Positions 61,550-64,000 of a stretch of 64,000 nt of DNA are shown here, in pieces. Each line of letters opens with the position of its first letter. The first letter of the stretch is position 1. Made by a program: the position numbers and the translations under genes. Source of the stretch: Patagioenas fasciata (lineage: Eukaryota; Chordata; Aves; Columbiformes; Columbidae); assembly GCF_037038585.1 (NCBI RefSeq), contig NC_092521.1, forward strand, positions 149,386,605 through 149,450,604. The letters are read 5' to 3'. The notes under the pieces are model-generated. The model ran no database searches, had not been told where the DNA came from, and saw nothing but the letters and a program-made list of their open reading frames with translations.

Positions 61550-61880
61550 AAATTGCCTTTCCCTCGTCATTCGGAATGTAATTAGATTGATTTTTGCTCC
61601 AGAGCCTAAATAAATTAAAATAATCTTAATTTTAATGTGACGTGACCCCTATTTTTCTGGAGAATAATGAGAATAAAGCAGTCATTAATTAAACCCAAGA
61701 TGTCTCCAGATAAAGATGCTATCTAGATGTGCGAAGGCTTTGAGTCATTTGCTGTATTAGTAAATGTATAATTGAACATTTAGATAATAATCGGGTTTGT
61801 TTGTGTGTCTGTGTTTTAACCTGAAAGCACTATATTTATTTGGCAAAATTACCAGGATCCTAATTATTTATATTTCTGGT
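61550..61880. promoter_or_regulatory. candidate enhancer, homeodomain-rich AT stretch
   Basis: Immediately downstream of the CpG-rich block the sequence turns AT-rich, with clustered TAATTAG (61579-61585), ATTAATTAA (near 61685), TGACGTGA-like and ATTGATT motifs and no repeat signatures. Dense homeodomain-type cores beside a CpG island suggest a developmental enhancer, but this is inference from motif content. Confidence 0.35.
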
Positions 61881-63100
61881 CGCTGAAAAAAAAACCAAAA
61901 CGGTCCTTGTTTCTATCGTGCAAAGCGTTGACTCCTCAGCAATCCTCAGCTTTGATAACTGATCGAAAATTTGATAACAGGGACACCTTCTCTTGCAGCC
62001 CCATTCGTAATGTCACTGGTTAAGCGCTTCATCCTCTATCAGGAACCTGATGAGCGTTTATTTCCTGTAAAATAGGAGAGGAGCAAATACAACTATATTT
62101 AATATATGTTAGCCATGTGCTGGACCCAGGGACTACGTCTTCAGTTTCAAGATCCGGAGAGAGTTTTGAAGTTGGACAAATTGTGACGGCCACCGACTCC
62201 ATCTGGAGCTGCTCTGCCGGGGAAAGACGGTCACCGGCTCTCAGGGACTTTGCCCTCCTCTGCCACACAGTCTACTGTATTTATTTTGCTCCAAATTTTG
62301 TGAGAAATTGACTTTGTTCAGAGCCAGACGGTCTTCCAAATAGAACTCCCTGGCACCCTTCGCAACTGCCTCTCCTAGCTCTCCAGACTGGTTTGGACGT
62401 ATTTTTTCTCACCCTTTTATTTTCCCCTCTATATTTTTTCCCTCACGCTTACTCGTCCTTTTCCTGAGGATTTGGGATATAAAACGCGTAGCAAAGGAAA
62501 ATGGAATAATATCTAGTTAGTTATTCATATCAATCTGTCAGATAGCCTTCTTATTAAGTTAGTCCTGCACCGTGCGACTATTCCCATGTTAGCTCGGTGC
62601 AAGATCTGCAGTTCCCCAAAACATATGTGTTTCCTCGTACCCAGTGTTCTATCAGCGACAAGGTTTTTAGTTTGTAAAGTTAATTTTTTCCTCTTAAATG
62701 CTGCCTAAAATCTTAACGCTATTTCTTACTCTATTTAGGGGGTTTGAGCAATTAAAGGAGCATAAAGGAGTAATTTCTTCCCTCACTCTTTCTTTTTTCT
62801 TAGAATTGGTATTTTCCCACTATAATTTAGAATGAAATAGGATTTTTAAAAGATCCAGAGTTCTAATCTCGGTTGATGTTTTGGTGTATTCACGGTAATG
62901 AGTCCTATTCCCTCGGGTCATGAAGCCCCCAAATGTCAATCAACCGAACTGATTCAGAAATGCCATTGTTCGACTCCCACGTCACTCGCCTTCCTCTCAT
63001 TTTACTTAACAATACCGGAGTTCTCTGATCACTCATTCGGAATATGGGCATTATCTGTGGAAAATGCAGAAAGTGTCTTGATCTTTCGCTGGCAGATACT
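61881..63100. other. non-coding stretch, nothing assigned
   Basis: AT-rich to mixed sequence with no long open frames, repeats or recognisable genes. Several stretches look non-repetitive and could be conserved regulatory DNA, but no specific element can be delimited. Confidence 0.5.
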
Positions 63101-63250
63101 GTTAGAGGGTTTCCGCCAAGCAGACGGTGCGTGTTTATACTCCTGCACCCTGCACTTTATTACAGCTCGGAGGAGCCAATGAATATCCTGAATGCAAATC
63201 GTGCCATAAATCCGTCAAAAATTAATTTGTCTGCAGAGACGTTACATTTC
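63100..63250. promoter_or_regulatory. candidate promoter/enhancer with octamer and CCAAT motifs
   Basis: A compact cluster contains a CCAAT box (AGCCAATGA, about 63175-63182), a perfect POU octamer ATGCAAAT (63192-63199), a CATAAA core and AATTAATT, directly upstream of a CpG-rich block. The arrangement fits a developmental promoter or enhancer reading toward the island. No start site is assigned. Confidence 0.4.
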
Positions 63251-63860
63251 TATTTCCGCGCCCAGAGCCGGCACGGGCTGCAGCCTCGCTCCGCGCCGCT
63301 CCGCGCAGACCCCGCGGGAGGGGGGCCCGTCCAGCCGCCGTGCTGCCAGGCGTGCGACTGCACTGGCCCGCGGACACGCGTGGGAGTTTCCCCCCGCCCC
63401 CGGCGCTGCACAAAGCTCATGGGCATCGGGAAGGGATTTTGAGGTCGCTTGTCCCCGAGGGGAACGACACCCGGCTCTCGAGAAGGGAGAAACAACTTTC
63501 CCCAGAACGGGTTGTGGAAATGCCCCATTTCGGACATTGTTCCCGGGCAGGGCGGGAAGGGACACACCCCCATCATCAGCCCTCCGGCGGCCCACCAGTC
63601 CCGGGAGCGAGGGCTCCCGCCGGCCGGTGAAGCTCAGGTCCCTTGCTTTTAATCGCCGGGTCAGGGACGGCGGAGGGAGCTCCGCCGGGAAGCTGCGGGG
63701 TTTGTTCGCGGATCTCCCGGGTCTCGGATACAACCGGTGCGTCTCTGGGAAGTGAGGGAGGACGCGGGGGGCGGCGAGCCCTGCCCGCGGCCTCGCAGCG
63801 AGTCCACGGAAGAGAATTAGTGCTATCCCTCACCCAGCCCAAGCACGGGCTCTCGCCGGC
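63240..63860. promoter_or_regulatory. CpG-rich block near window end
   Basis: CpG-dense sequence with overlapping domain-free open frames on both strands, followed by a return to AT-rich sequence at 63870-64000. It may be a promoter-associated island whose gene lies outside the window or in an unrecognised exon. Confidence 0.55.
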
Positions 63861-64000
63861 TGCAAGACATGAACGTCGTCTTCATTTAAAATTAGTGGCA
63901 TAAGCTCCCCAGCCCCCAACCTCAACGTTTAAAGTGCCTTTTGTCTCTTCATTTCACTTAAGCAAGGCTTTTGTTGCCGGTTGCCAAGTTCTATTAATGC

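Noticed and set aside
60645..61613. A 322-codon + strand frame and overlapping 260- and 208-codon minus-strand frames
   Set aside because: They lie in CpG-dense sequence where stop codons are rare. Frames are open on both strands at once, are rich in Arg/Pro/Gly/Ala and contain no domain.
1..64000. CRISPR arrays, bacterial operons, insertion sequences
   Set aside because: The sequence is vertebrate-like throughout. No regularly spaced repeats with unique spacers and no prokaryotic gene organisation are present.

Overview
The window looks like bird nuclear DNA. It is mostly AT-rich, non-coding and free of long conserved reading frames. It carries decayed fragments of CR1 LINEs, a few tRNA- or 5S-like SINE relics, and one retrovirus-derived insertion whose envelope relic is of the avian alpharetrovirus type. 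No host protein-coding exon could be identified with confidence. Almost all host open frames are short, lack recognisable domains and look like chance.

Layout. Positions 1-42799 are intergenic or intronic sequence with simple repeats, CR1 fragments (near 12.1, 13.2, 13.4 and 38.6 kb), a 5S-rRNA-like relic (36.3 kb), possible tRNA-SINE relics (14.35 and 24.95 kb) and a pair of 73-bp repeats (14.56 and 16.85 kb). Positions 42806-49402 are a nearly full-length class II endogenous retrovirus on the + strand, flanked by an exact 6-bp target duplication. Positions 49409-54419 are unremarkable non-coding DNA. From 54.4 kb to the end the composition changes. GC/CpG-rich blocks (about 54.42-55.33, 59.24-61.48 and 63.24-63.86 kb) alternate with AT-rich stretches containing homeodomain- and POU-like motifs, as is usual around developmental regulatory loci. 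The gene served cannot be named from this window.

The provirus is the main content. It has LTRs (397 bp at 5', 376 bp at 3', 6 mismatches over 376 shared bases), a tRNA-Lys-type primer binding site, gag, a -1 frameshift site with a predicted H-type pseudoknot, dUTPase-protease, RT-RNase H-integrase, and only the transmembrane part of env. The gag/pro/pol plan (three stepwise frames, dUTPase before protease) is betaretrovirus-like, while the TM remnant is alpharetrovirus-like. Every gene is broken by stops, frameshifts or loss of key residues, and the surface-glycoprotein region is missing. The 3' LTR lacks the last 21 bp of U5, yet the target duplication abuts it exactly, which suggests integration at an internal CA. 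The many internal lesions compared with only 1.6% LTR divergence suggest the copy was already defective when it inserted.
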